From the NCBI GenBank assembly GCA_963556695.1, contig CAUWAG010000018.1:2418001-2482000 (forward strand): a stretch of DNA of 64,000 bases. The letters are read 5' to 3'. Shown one piece after another: positions 1 through 12,628 of the stretch. This DNA comes from Anthostomella pinea (lineage: Eukaryota; Ascomycota; Sordariomycetes; Xylariales; Xylariaceae). How positions within the stretch are numbered: position 1 is the first letter of the stretch; each line of letters starts with the position of its first letter. The notes under the pieces are model-generated. The model was given only the letters and a program-made list of their open reading frames with translations. It did not search any database and was not told the DNA's origin. The translations under genes were made by a program, and so were the position numbers.

Positions 1-243
1 ACGCCTTGCTCGACAACCAACACAACATTCCTGGCACCCCTCTACTACGGACGAACGATCGATCCAGCGAGTTCCAGACGTTATCAACACACCCTCGTCA
101 TGCGCATGCTGTGTTGATTCGATCGCGATACTTCACTACGGGTGTTGACCAAGAGCCTGCTTGCGCCGTCCAGTTCTGTTACGAACAGCCCCGGGCCTGC
201 ATTGGAGCTTCGTACAGCTAATGGATTTGAGGACAAACGCATA

Positions 244-3200
244 ATGACATCCAAACGCAAAGCCTCGGCGATGGCCACCCCTAGCGCCGAAGAACCAGTC
301 GACCCTTCCGATGAGCTGATGTTCCTCTGTCTGGGAGGTGGAAACGAGGTGGGAAGATCGTGTCACATCATACAATACAAGGGCAAAACCGTTATGGTGC
401 GCGCATACCTTTTGATTTCTCGGGCCATATGGAAAAGTGCAGAGCATGGGGCTGACAGCGTTCTTCTAGCTTGATGCTGGCCAACATCCGGCATACGACG
501 GTCTGGCAGCGCTGCCTTTCTACGACGACTTCGATCTTAGTACCGTCGACGTCCTCCTCATCAGCCAGTAAGTTCTCTGGTTCCATCCCCTTTACGCCAT
601 ACATTGCCGGTGTGAATAGTCGAGGGCCCTGTCGGTTGGAGTCATGGGCAACCCATACTCCCACAAGCTTCGCATTAGTAGACCCTTTATTTTCCGGCCA
701 AGCAACTCCATGCATCATCTTGCGGCTGGGATCGCGGACACACTGCGTGTTCTTTTCCTCTCATGTACTCAGCTATCAATACAAGATTTTACTCCATGAC
801 CCAACCGGTAGCACTCTTGACTATTGTGACGTTTCCGCTCCATCGCCTACGTCCTCGTATAGTCATTTACTACCTCAGGCAAACCAATGCTAACGAGCTA
901 CAAGTTTCCACATAGACCATGCCGCATCTCTTCCTTACGTCTTGGCCAAGACCAACTTCAGAGGCAGGGTCTTCATGACACACCCGACCAAGGCCATCTA
1001 CAAATGGCTTATTCAAGATAGCGTCAGAGTTGGCAATACCTCTTCAAATCCGACATCACAGCCTGTGTACACAGAGCAGGATCATCTCAATACATTTCCG
1101 CAGATCGAAGCAATTGACTACCACACCACCCACACCATCTCATCCATCCGCATCACGCCTTACCCTGCCGGCCATGTTTTAGGGGCTGCTATGTTTCTGA
1201 TCGAGATAGCTGGGCTCAACATATTCTTCACTGGCGACTATTCCCGAGAGCAGGATCGACATCTTGTCTCTGCTGAAGTCCCCAGAGGCATCAAGATTGA
1301 TGTCTTGATTACCGAGTCAACCTATGGCGTCTCAACTCATGTTCCGCGACTCGAGAGGGAACAGGCGCTCATGAAGTCTATCACGAACATCATTAACCGC
1401 GGCGGTCGTGTGCTGATGCCCGTTTTCGCCCTCGGTCGAGCACAAGAGTTGCTGCTGATCCTCGACGAATACTGGGGCAAGCACCAAGAGTATCAGAAAG
1501 TCCCCATCTACTATGCGAGTAACCTGGCTCGGAAGTGCATGGTTGTATACCAGACATACGTAGGAGCGATGAACGACAATATCAAACGCCTGTTTCGGGA
1601 GCGTATAGCTGAAGCCGAAGCCGCGGGTGACGGCGCCGCAAAGGGTGGCCCCTGGGATTTCAAATACATTCGATCTCTCAAGAACCTTGACCGCTTTGAT
1701 GATGTTGGAAGCTGCGTCATGTTGGCAAGTCCCGGTATGCTGCAGAACGGCGTCAGCCGCGAGCTCCTAGAGAGATGGGCTCCTAGTGATAAGAACGGCG
1801 TTATAATCACTGGTTACAGTGTCGAGGGGACAATGGCAAAGCAGATCGTCCAGGAGCCGGAGCAGATCCAGGCCGTCATGTCCAGGAACATCAATGCCGT
1901 TCGGAGGGCACCTGGTGGGGATAACGAGAAGGTATTGATACCTCGACGATGTAGTGTGGCCGAATACTCATTCGCCGCACATGTCGACGGCCAGGAGAAC
2001 AGGGAGTTTATCGAGGAAGTCGCGGCCCCCGTCGTGGTTAGTAACTCTCATGACATTCTCGGTTACCTGGCTAACTTGCTTAGATTCTGGTCCATGGCGA
2101 ACAACACAACATGATGAGGCTCAAGTCCAAGCTGCTTTCCCTGAACTCGGCTAAGATCGACAAAGTCAAGGTATACAGTCCCAGGAACTGCGAAGAGTTA
2201 CGGATACCGTTCAAGACGGACAAGATTGCCAAAGTAGTCGGCAAGCTTGCATCAATCCCTCCACCAAGACAACTACCGACACCCGATAGCCAACACTCGG
2301 AGCTCGTAACCGGTGTCATAGTCCAGAACGACTTCAAGATGTCCTTGATGGACCCTGAAGATCTGCGAGAGTATGCGGGCCTTACCACATCGACAATCGC
2401 GTGTCGACAGAAGTTCATGCTCAGTGCGGCGGGAATAGATCTCATCAAGTGGGCCCTCGAGGGCACGTTTGGCAACATCGAGGAGCTGCCACAGCCCAAG
2501 CCACAAAAGAACGGCGATGATGTTGCGAATGGCGATACCAAGACGGAGGACGCGGATGAGGAGATTACCCAACTTGTCGCGGCCTACCTGGTGATGGGTT
2601 GTGTCACGGTGCGATACCGCAATAACGGAGAGGTCGAGTTAGAGTGGGAGGGTAACATGCTGAACGATGGCATCGCCGATGCCGTCATGGCAGTTCTGTT
2701 TTCTACCGAAAGCAGTCCTGCTGCGGTAAAGCGTAAGTCCCCGCGCGCTTCCACATCGAACAGCTGATTGACCATGGGAATAGAATCCGCGAGCAAACAC
2801 TCGCATACTCATGAGCTTCCAGAGCGCAACCCACACGCCAATCTGACTCCGCAGGAACGGCTCGAGCGCCTCTTCCTCTTCCTCGAGGCGCAGTTCGGCG
2901 CGGACGCGGTGGCACCGGTCGCCTTGCCCAAACTGCCACCGTTGACAAAGGACAAGAAGCCCAAGAAGGCAGAGGGAGGCGACGATGCCGACTCGGACGC
3001 GTCTATGGAACTGTCGGACGACGGCGAGGAGGAGGAGCGGCTCCTCGAGCTGCGGCAGAAGACGGAACTGGAGCGGCTGCATCGCGTTGGCATCCCCGTG
3101 CCCGGCGTCACGATCAAAGTGGATAAGATGCTCGCTACGGTCTGGCTGGAGGACCTCGAGGTCGAGTGCAACCAGAAGGTATTCGCGGACAGGGTCAAGG

Positions 3201-3247
3201 CTGTGGTGGAGCGCGCGGTCGAGGTCACGGCGCCGCTTTGGGGCTGA
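244..3247 (+). CDS. YSH1: Endoribonuclease YSH1 / CPSF73 (mRNA 3'-end processing)
   Basis: Five exons: 244-396, 470-567, 905-2036, 2084-2732, 2784-3247. They sum to 2496 nt, 831 aa plus TGA, close to fungal Ysh1 length. The product is the zinc-dependent metallo-beta-lactamase/beta-CASP nuclease of the cleavage and polyadenylation factor, which cuts pre-mRNA in the nucleus. Visible are the metal motif HFHIDH (residues about 84-89), the YPAGHVLGA and TGDYSRE motifs, the beta-CASP segment, the SAHVDGQ motif and the [11 protein letters not shown] stretch restored by splicing exon 3 to exon 4. The C-terminal half carries the CPSF73-100 C-terminal domain with an acidic, Lys-rich linker. ATG 244 opens the conserved [13 protein letters not shown] N-terminus; earlier ATGs in frame add only non-conserved sequence. 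Intron 2 is long (337 nt) and interrupts the codon of the first catalytic His. Exon borders are my inference from frame, GT-AG and family conservation. Confidence 0.95.
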
Positions 3248-4668
3248 GTGATTATACACAAGAGCAGCGGCAGAATTGGGACATGGACAAGGCAGCTTTT
3301 GTATGATTATTATGTAAGGACCGATAGGGCTGGCTCGGGTCTGCCCGCCAGCCATGGCCTCGTTCCATGCGGCCATGAAACAAGAGGCGCCTCCCAAGCT
3401 CGGTGCCGGCCCAGTGTTGGCCGTCTATATAAGAGAGCCTGGCTAGCCGCCTCCTCCAGAAATTTTTTCAGATCCAGTCTCCTACCATTACGTGCTTCCC
3501 GTAGATTTCGTGACCACTGAGAAACCACCAGAAGTCGACGAGAGAAGCAGAGTCAGCAGTTCCCATCTTACAGCTTGTCAGACACTTGATCGGACAGAAT
3601 GATTACATCCCATGGGCAGTGAGTATCATCTGGATGGCATCAGCGAGTCGAGCAACATGCTGGAGCTAAAGATGCCTTGCGTTCAACCATGAGCAACAAA
3701 GAAGTTCAGGGCCCACGCCGGACTCTTCCTCACTACCGGCTGGCCGGTTGCTCATCGCATGATGGGGGCAGTAGAGCCGAACGCAACTGCAATTGACCAA
3801 TGGTAAATAGGTAGAAATGATGGATTGTGGCACAGTTCAGGGGTGCTTGCACGTGGAAAGTCTGCGGTAGTCCGCCTGAGGCTTAGATGCATCATTGCCG
3901 GCATAGCCCCCAACGTCAGGTGTTAGTGCGGGCTGAGAGGTAACACCAAAATGACTAACAGCTTCGAATGTGATACCAGAGGTTGTCCCCCGCATTCTGT
4001 CCTTTCTACTTGGACGACACAGCCTCGCGTCCGGCTATGTTATACATACCTCATACCATGCAGTGCCTCCTATCATCGAATTGTACCTACCTATTCGATA
4101 CTCCATACCTTGAAGTGTCCTGTGGAAGCTTTAAGATTAAGCCAAACCTTCTTCGTCCCTGAGGATCCACGGCTAGAGTGCCTCGTCTGCATAGCTCCTA
4201 GGCTGATCAGTGGGCGTATCGCTGACTTCGGACACACCAGACGCTGCGATATAAGGTAGCGTGAGCCACCAGCATTCCACGCTATATCACATCGACGAAC
4301 AGAGAGCTTCACCAGTCTACCTTCAGTCTCCAAGGTACCTTCTACTCGTCACATGCACTTGATTGCCACTTCATTGAAGGTTCAGACCAGCAATCGCATC
4401 TTGTGTTACACTGCCCCAACGCAAACAGAAGGAACAATCCAACTTGCAAGAGTCCACGTGCAGGCTTCCTTCGAGCTTTTCGCTTTCCTGCCCTTCTTCA
4501 GTTCCTACAAATGCGCTCAGTCGCTCTGCATCCTCCACCTGACTCTGACTCTCGACCACCACCATCATCTTACGAAAGCACAACCGCACCCAAATTTGTC
4601 ACTATTGGCAGAACTTACCGTAGCCAATACTCCAACAGCAAGTCCAGCATAGAAAGCAAGTCGCCATA
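3248..4668. other. Intergenic region, no gene seen
   Basis: About 1.4 kb between YSH1 and the vWA gene. Open frames are short and lack splice-supported continuity. The last 300 nt are rich in CT and CACC tracts and probably form the 5' leader of the downstream gene. Confidence 0.6.
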
Positions 4669-5742
4669 ATGGGCAACCCCTTTGAAGCTCACCAGGATGC
4701 GCTCAGTCCTGAGCCTAAGCAGACCGGCGCCAAGACATCGCTGTTCCATCGGAGCAAGTCTGTGTCCTCGCAGAAATCATCGTCGTTAGGCTCTAGCATC
4801 CTCGGCGCCATCACGGGTCGTCGCCGCAGCGGTAGCAACGCTTCCAAGGGCGGACCCAGCGGACCCCGCGAGCTTCCGCCCTCCTACGATTTTGCGACAG
4901 GAGCCTCTCCAGCTGGTCCCTCTTCAGGTGCATTTCCAGCGTCAGCCTCCCATATTAATAACAAGACCGCTCACCGATTCCTCTCAGCCAAAAACGCCAG
5001 CACGGAAGAAGACCCATATGCCTTCCTGTCGTCCTTCGACACCGTCTTCCTGATCGACGACTCATCCTCCATGCGTGGACGATCATGGAAGGAGACGCAG
5101 GACGCCCTCGCGACCATCGTGCCCATCTGCACGGCGCACGATGAGGACGGCGTCGATGTGTTCTTCCTGAACCACAAGTCGCGCGACAAAGGCGACGCCA
5201 AAAAGGGCACTCCTGGCACCGGTTACCGCAACGTGGGAAGCCTTTCTCAGGTCCGGGAGATGTTTCAGGAAATCGAGCCCACTGGCGTAACGCCTACAGG
5301 CACGCGCCTAAACTACTTAATGAATACCTACGTAAAACTGTACGAGAACAAGCTCAGGGAGACGGGCGACGTGATGTGCCTCAAGCCGCTCAACATCATT
5401 GTCATCACCGACGGCATCCCCACCGACGACGTCGACCTGCCCCTAACCAAGATCGCCATTCGCCTCGACAAGGTGGACGCGCCACTGATCCAGCTCGGCG
5501 TGCAGTTCTTCCAGGTCAGCAACGACCCGTCAGCCACTGAGGCCCTGCGCCGGCTTGACGACGAACTCGGCAACCACATTAGGGGCCCGGAGGCCATGCG
5601 CGACATCGTCGACACGGCCACCTTCGACGACGCAAGCGGCCAGCGCACCCTCACTGCAGATGGCATTCTGAAGGTCCTCCTGGGCTCCGTGGTCAAGCGC
5701 TTGGATGACGTTCCCACCCTGCGCGCTCCGTCGAGATATTAG
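4669..5742 (+). CDS. von Willebrand factor A (vWA) domain protein
   Basis: Single exon, 357 aa. The first ~110 residues are Ser/Gly/Pro-rich, basic and probably disordered. A vWA domain follows from about residue 125. Its MIDAS metal site is visible as D130-x-S132-x-S134 in LIDDSSSMRG, with a Thr in the TGVTPTGTRL loop and the ITDGIPTDD Asp, so the ion-coordinating residues look complete. The family in fungi is cytoplasmic, without a signal peptide or membrane segment here; its molecular role is not established and I assign none. The start is the first ATG of the frame, in an ATAATGGG context, followed by MGNPFE. An N-terminal Gly2 could make it a myristoylation candidate, but that is inference only. 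Confidence 0.88.
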   Translation: MGNPFEAHQDALSPEPKQTGAKTSLFHRSKSVSSQKSSSLGSSILGAITGRRRSGSNASKGGPSGPRELPPSYDFATGASPAGPSSGAFPASASHINNKTAHRFLSAKNASTEEDPYAFLSSFDTVFLIDDSSSMRGRSWKETQDALATIVPICTAHDEDGVDVFFLNHKSRDKGDAKKGTPGTGYRNVGSLSQVREMFQEIEPTGVTPTGTRLNYLMNTYVKLYENKLRETGDVMCLKPLNIIVITDGIPTDDVDLPLTKIAIRLDKVDAPLIQLGVQFFQVSNDPSATEALRRLDDELGNHIRGPEAMRDIVDTATFDDASGQRTLTADGILKVLLGSVVKRLDDVPTLRAPSRY

Positions 5743-8700
5743 TGCCCGACTTTTCTTCTCTTCTTTTACCGACGATACACGATCGCGAAACCAAGGTTTG
5801 AACAGAGGAAGGAGAGGAGGAAGCATCTCTTGATACCCATATCTCACTGGCTCTGGCGTTTCTGGCGGCGGCGGAAGGGACCAGATGGGTCGATGGACAG
5901 GCAGATCGATGGTAACGGCGTTGGTGGCTCTCTCATGGTCTCCTTACGAGACTACGTTCTTCTTACACGGGAAGGGCTGCCATTTGGCAAACCTCTCCTC
6001 TTTCTTCATTGTATTACTAGATTTTACATACACGAACCCCGGATTCGTTGTGAATGGCATGAGGGACTAGTCCGGTGGACAGAGCCACGGACAGATATGG
6101 CATGCCGGAATAGTCTCTCAGACAGAGAACTGGGTGGCATGGCTCGATCACAAAAACATGAATGATATTACATCTGCACTGTCTCCCATTCCCTCGCACG
6201 CTCTGTGATATTATGCCACGATGTCTCTAGCTACTGATGCTTCCTAGCTTAACAAGAGCACCATTGCGACTTAAGAAGAGCGCAACATACCATCCACCCA
6301 TCACGTCTACACATCAGCCAATGCGCCGTGCGCCTGACTAAAACGAGGAACAGATGGGATCTCAATCCCCAGGAATGATTGAGGGGTGACGACGTAACAC
6401 TCAGATAGCCGCCACCAACACCAAACACCCACCCTAACCGTACGCTCGGTATCACATGCCCTTTCAGTGAACCCAACTGTCGCACGAACCGCGCAGTCGG
6501 TATCACCAACGCCTCCGCTCGTTGCAGGGGATGCCTGCGGGCGCCGAGTAACTGTAACGCAGGGCGAATTCCGTCCGTTTGCAGCGGCGTAGAAGATACT
6601 TCGTGGAGAATGCCATGTGTTTCTCGCTTGCCGTTTGTCGCTCGCGTGCTGGGACGGCTACCTGTGTTGGTGGCACGCGCGCAACACATCTAGGTACCTA
6701 TGAAACGAACTGACCGTAAGGTATGACTTGCCTGTGTACCTATATGCATGTACCCAGTGATTAATGCCCTGTAACGTTGGTAGACGGAGCTGGAGCTGGA
6801 GCAAAGAACCCACTGTGCGTGCGAGCAGTCAGTCACGTGCGTCCACGACGCCGACAACAATAGAAGCACTTGGATGCGGCTGAGCCTCCTGGGCACTAAG
6901 GGGTGGGGGATATAAGGCCTAATATGAGCAAAATTTCCAACGCACCGGGTCGATTGCTTGTAAGGAATTCAAGGTGCTTGCAAGGAATTGCAATCAATCG
7001 ACCTGGCGGATTGGTCTACCAGTCTTGCTTGAGGAAAACCATCCACATTTTCCGGAGGTTGATGTAGTGCTAGACCACACCTTTACAGTCCACGTCCAAT
7101 CAGAGCCTTTCTTTTTGTTGAATCTCGTTCTTGGGGCGAGGGGGGTTTGAGCCTGGGCGGGGGCTATTTGTGTTCTTTGATCTTTTTACCTTTTCTTCAA
7201 TAAGAGACACGGTCTGTTCGTCTGGTTTGGATTGGAAGGGTGGATTAAGATGCCCTCTGGGATCACGCCTCTATTTTAATATTCTGCTCGTGTTTCTTGG
7301 GTTTCAGACTCTATAAGCGTTACATGGTTCCATGTGACAGATACCGACTGGGGCTTTGTTTGCTGGACAAAGCGATCCGCCCAACAATCCCGATTTCCTT
7401 TCGCCCAAATGCGCCGCGTTCCTACTATCATGTGATTAATCTGTAATCTGTCGCTTTCGCCCATCCACGCGCGAGGCCTGCGTCGTGGACGAACGAGCGA
7501 ATCGAGAGAGCAGATACCATACCGCGGCGAAGCTGTGGTCCCAGCCAGCAAGACAGGGAACAGGACCGACCACGATCCTAGTGACTCGATGATATGCAGG
7601 CCGGAACATCTACTCAATACCATCCTTCTGTTCTCCGTCTGCTTCGTCTAACTATGGCTTTTGGCATCCTTGCCCTTCCCCGATTGATGAGCTGCTGAAT
7701 GAAGCTAGAGATACGATCATTGTATGTTCGACCCTCACCTCTCCTATCGTCTTCGCCTTTCCCACTCGCACACTTGCTTCAAGATCAACACGGACGGGTG
7801 ATCCTACCACGCGGGGCTACGGGTATAGGTGAGCGGCCTTCTCGTCGAGGCCTGGATGTCTGAGGTGCCTGTCATATAGCATGTAGCAAGACCATGAGTT
7901 ACGGCGGTCTGGCTTTCCTCGCTGGGCGTGGTCAGATTCCTTGGATGGTGTTGTTGGTCACGTACCTACTGGGGGTGCCGCAATACGGCAGAGGGTGGTG
8001 GCCGCATCGAAAAGGAGCGCATGAAAGTATGAGTATAAGAAGATGACAAGGCCGGAGAGGCCAGGTTATCGTCCGTTGGCGCCTTGTCGTCTATGGATCA
8101 CTAGCTTACCCGAGGTGGGAGTCTATAGGATGCGCGGCTAGTCGGGTTCCTTGGGCTTTGATGAAGAAGCCGCAGTGCCTAGTATAATGGGCCGAGTGCC
8201 TCAGGTAGCTAAAGGTCTTCAGTGGAGTGCTGGTGGATGATGATCTAATGCGGGCTACTATATACGGGTGGTGGGTTAGCTGCCCAGGTGCCTGGCTACC
8301 TAGGTAAGGTACCTAGACGGTGGGTAGGGAAGGTCTACTTGACTGGATAGGGAGCGGTAGGCGACTTCAAGTTCGATATCTTACATGGATCAGGAGCGTA
8401 TACTTTCAGTTCAGCGAGTTGCGACGTTGTGAGCTTCAGCGCCGTCTTGTGGTAAGTTGCAATGGGCTGCCAACTCATAACACTTCAGTATGGCACATCA
8501 CGACAAAAACTACATATCACAAGAACTCGTCAAGCCAAAACAAGGGATTGTCTGCAATAATCACTGTGATTGGACTGACAACCTAGGCGCGAGCCAACTA
8601 TCCCATTCCTCCCGTACAGCCAGAATCCCAGCCCGGATGGCCTGTACCGATCAAAGAAAGGTACCAACGAGCGGCATGAGATACCCTAAAGTAGTTCCGC

Positions 8701-10045
8701 AGAAGAGAAACTGATGTCTCCCTTTGCAAAACAGCGGGAATCTTTCAACCCAACCCGAAGACCGTGCCAGACCATATTGGTCATCCAACCTTTGTCGTAG
8801 GAGAGAAACTGCGGAAGTGCCGGAGCTCGGAAGATGAGGGCGAGAGCTCAAAAGTCGGGTTTGAAACACGTGGGGTGTATGTCGAGGTGCGAGCTGAATT
8901 GAGTCCCTTTCCTGCATTTCCAACCTGAGGCCGAAGTCGTCCAGATCATGAGTCGTGAAGAAAATTTTGTGGTGTTGTCTCCTTGATTGAGGACCATTAG
9001 TGAGATGACTAGGAAAGAAAGTGTGTAGGCTCCCATGTTCATTCGGCTTTGTAAGTGTCCAGCTCCGGAGAGAAGAGACGAAAAAAGACCGAAATGTAGG
9101 ACGTCCGAGCTGTAGATCCGTGGTGGCGCAATGAAACCATTCCGTGCGGTGCTCTGCTTCTGCTGTGGTGCTGCGTGTTGCTGTGCGTGTGTGCTTGGCG
9201 AAAGTGGCGCAAAGAACGTGGCGGCGCGGGAGTCAGAAGGCGGGCGGTGCGGGAAACACCAGCAGTGGTCGTCAAGTGAATGAAACCAAGGTCGGGTCGG
9301 AAAACGGCCGGAAAAGAAGGAGATGGAATTATGGGACTGAAGAAAGTCCGAAAGTGAAAAAGTGTCGTCGGAATGGTTCCGGGAAAGACACCGTTAGCAG
9401 AAAGTCGTATCTCATAAGCAACATGATGCAAGGGTGTAATGGGTGCCTTGCCCGGTCAGGCGGAGTTGGGGTAACTTTTTTTTGCGCCGGGGTTTTGTAG
9501 GTTTTGCTGGTGTTTTTGGATTTTCTGATTTTTCTGATGAAGATGCCGAAGTTCGTCGAGTGACTTCGGAGATGAGACGGAAAGGTCTGTCTGCGATACG
9601 TGCTCCTTCGAACGGAAGTCCGAAAACGTATGCAAGACCTTGTCGTATCTCGTAGACTCATGTAGTCGTAACCTCTTGGCATCCGTAGTAAACTGGAAAA
9701 TGCGGCATGTCTTCACTGCGGATGGGAACCGTAGGTGTGAAAGAGTGACGCGCGAGGCAAATAGGACCGTATTGGTCACACCTCCTAGACTTCATCACCC
9801 CATGAAGTCGAAAAGACGAGTAATAGGAAAACCGCCGAACCGAGAAAATACCAAAGGAGAATCCCCAGGCCTCATTGCCGAATGTGGTGTATTCGTGGCA
9901 ATGATGCCAGGCCGTTGTCGGAAAGTGTATTGAGAGTAGGGAAAGATGAACCTTGGAATCCTCGATAGGTCCGGTAATCTAACATGCGGAGTAGTATGTG
10001 TAAGAAGTGGGGTTGTACTCCGTGTTGAGATGGTCGTTATGGTGT
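5743..10045. other. 4.3 kb convergent gene-poor region
   Basis: It lies between the 3' ends of two convergent genes. All six frames hold only ORFs below 150 aa with no recognisable motif, biased composition and no consistent splicing. A small structured element (6948-7003) and a T-rich tract at 9477-9540 are the only local features. The region could hold non-coding transcripts or long 3' UTRs; nothing in the sequence proves it. Confidence 0.6.
6948..7003. repeat. Inverted repeat enclosing a direct repeat
   Basis: GGTCGATTG at 6948-6956 is the exact reverse complement of CAATCGACC at 6995-7003. Between the arms lie two 14-nt direct repeats, CTTGTAAGGAATTC (6957-6970) and CTTGCAAGGAATTG (6977-6990), 12/14 identical. 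Function unknown. Confidence 0.6.
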
Positions 10046-12628
10046 CTATTTCATAACCAAGACCTGCGCCTTCTGAATGCCGAAGCACTTCAGGTGCGTA
10101 CCGTCACGGTCATCTCGAAGAGTCAACTGCGGAGTGGCGACCAGAGAGACGCGGCACTGAGAGTACTGCAAGTCGCCAGGGGTCTGGGCAAACTGCTGGC
10201 CGTTGAGGGCGTCCATGGTGCCGAAGGCGAACTTGCTGCCGCACTCTGGGAATTTGAAGTGTAGGGTCGTTCCGCTGGTCCAGATCTTGACGCTGATGTC
10301 CAAGGTGGCCGCGACCATGATCTTGACAGACTTCAGAGCCTGCTCGCTAGACACCGACGTTGAGCGCAGAGGTTCCAGGAAGCGGCACAGCATGTTAGCA
10401 TGGCGTTCGATGGTCGTCGCACGGAAGGAGGTAAACTCGGGAGATGCCGCGATGGCGTTGATCAGGCGGGCGTGTTCCTCGATGACACGCTGGCGGGAAC
10501 GGCTGGCGATGCGCTGATTGCCATCTGGGAAACATGGTCAGTGGCTGGATTGCTCAAAGAAGGGTGTGGCACCAGGATATAGAGTGTGCAACTTACCAGA
10601 GAAAGAAGCGATCTGATCCTGCATAGCACCGAGATGGGCGTCCATCTCAGACGAGAATCCCAGATACGCGCTGGGCGAAATCAGCTTCTGGAATAAATAA
10701 TCGACGCACATGCGATGAATCAGGTAGGGGACGAAAGCCTCAGTGCTCAAGAGATACTGGACATGGGAAGAGGCGTGCTGCGGGTCCCTGTAGGCCAGGC
10801 CGATGAGGTACATCCACGTGTTGTGCTCGTTCTGCTGCAACAGGTGGTACGGCGTTCTGGAAGGGCCCTGCTTGTGGCAGCTGGCGATGTATCCCTTGCA
10901 CAGCTCGTAGAGGTGCGTTATAGCATCCTGAACATCCGATTCGTCCCACCGCGCCTTCTGACGGTTGATCGTGCCCTTGGGGCCGGGACCCTGCTTGATG
11001 GCACTGTACTCTACCATGTCGTTGGGGTCGTAGGCGGTGTAGCTCATCTTAGGCACAAAGCCGCGGGTGGGAGGCGAATCCGTCGGGTAACCTCCCGGCA
11101 TGCCTCCTGTGAAGCCCGCTGGTACGAGTGACTTCGACATAGTGGTCTTGTAGGGGAATGCCTCTTCTTCAGTGCCAGGGCGGGGGCTTGCGTGCTCCGT
11201 CTCGCTCTCGTACTTCTTGAGCGCATAGCTGGCGGCCCTCGATCTGTTCTTGGCCACAGTGGCGCTGTCAAACTTAGCCTTGCGTGCGAGACCGAAAGTA
11301 CGGTTGCCTTTGGCAGTCGGCGTCACAGTTGCCGGGCTCTCGTCAGTCTGCGGCGGCGCCCAAGCTGGAGCTTGAGGGTTCGGCTTGAAACCGTCTTTTG
11401 CCTGTCGCGCCGTCTGCTGCAGGCCTTCAAGAAGCATCGCAGCGTCTCTCTCGTTGAGTCTAGACTTGTCTTTCGGCGGCTCCTGGTCCTTCGGGGGCTC
11501 CTGGTCCTGAGTACATGACTCGGGAATGGTGGGGGAGGGGAACTCGGCGCCTGTAACGGATCCGTCGAACTCGGGCACGCCAGCAGAAGCAGAAAGCTCG
11601 CGGTTCTTTTCGCGAAGAACCTTGATCTCGTTCTCCAGAACCTGAGACAGAAGATTTAGCCGCGGTAACATCAGTCTCCTCACAGTTGACTTACATTAAT
11701 CTGCTTGAAGTGCTGCTCATCTTGGCTCTTGTACTCCTTGGTGATCTTGGAATGGTGATCTTGGAAGCGCTTTGCGCTTTCGTTCACCGTCTTGAGTTGA
11801 ATTTCGAGCACGTCGAGCTGAGCCTGCATCTCCTCAACTTGTTGTTCAAGGGACTTGATGCGCTCGTTTGCAGCCTTGACATCTTGTAGCGCCTTGTCGC
11901 GCTGGGACTTGGATTGACCTTCGTCAAAGAGTGCGCGCTTGAATCGCTCCACCTCTTCCTCCTTGGATCTCTGCGCTTGGTCGCGCTCGTCTCTCAGGGC
12001 GACCACAAGCTGGGTAAAGACCTGCGTGGTCTCTTCAAGCATTTGGGTATGGGTCTCGGCGACCTCATTGGCAACACCAGGAGAAACCTTGATATACTGG
12101 GTAGCCGTCATGAGTCGTCGGCGGACAGAGTTGCTCATAGCCTGGCATGGCTATGTCTAGTTAGCATACCAAGTCAAGGTGAGTAAGCGGATAATAGAGA
12201 AAACTCACATCAGCGTCGTAGGAGGTGACGTGACCATTGTACCCAGATCGGGACGAATCGGTGGAGACTGATTGACGAAGTCTAGCGACGGCCGAGCTGG
12301 CGTTGTTCTGCATACCGAAAGGAGCGGAAGGCGCGGGAGAAGGGGGGATGCGCTGCGCATAGCCCGTGTACTGGGAGTTGTACTGGGAGTAAGGAGTTCC
12401 TCGTCCGAGTCGATGCGTAGGGGGTACCGACTGGGGGTAATTGGGCTGTGCAGTAAACGGATCGTTGAAGCTGGGGAACTTGCTGGAGGCTTGAGCAAGC
12501 TTGGCCTCTTCATCAGTGAGAGACTCAGTCTTGGTGCTGTCGTGCACAGGAGCCGAGTCGGAAGCGCCGCGCAGTGGTGCACCACCGCTCGAGTTGTCCG
12601 AACTAGTATAACGATAGTTAGACGCCAT
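10046..12628 (-). CDS. Uncharacterised fungal coiled-coil protein
   Basis: Four exons on the minus strand: 12628-12209, 12141-11695, 11641-10597, 10524-10046. They total 2391 nt, 796 aa, all GT-AG and in frame. I do not recognise a named family. The first ~140 residues are Ser/Pro/Tyr/Gln-rich and probably disordered. Residues about 150-310 form a strongly charged heptad-type coiled coil (runs such as LEQQVEEMQAQLDVLEIQL). A variable basic/Pro linker follows, then a folded-looking, Trp- and His-containing C-terminal half (for example ITHLYELCKGYIASC) that continues across the last intron. No membrane segment or signal peptide. The exon 2 acceptor could instead be 9 nt earlier (tag before CCATGC), which stays in frame. 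The architecture suggests a scaffold or cytoskeleton/membrane-traffic component, but that is inference. Confidence 0.82.

Noticed and set aside
2037..2083. Frame break in YSH1 near the third exon end
   Set aside because: A 47-nt intron restores the conserved [11 protein letters not shown] segment.
9039..9779. Overlapping 100-130-codon minus-strand frames
   Set aside because: Biased Arg/Ser/Thr/His composition, no motif, no splicing logic; probably chance open frames.
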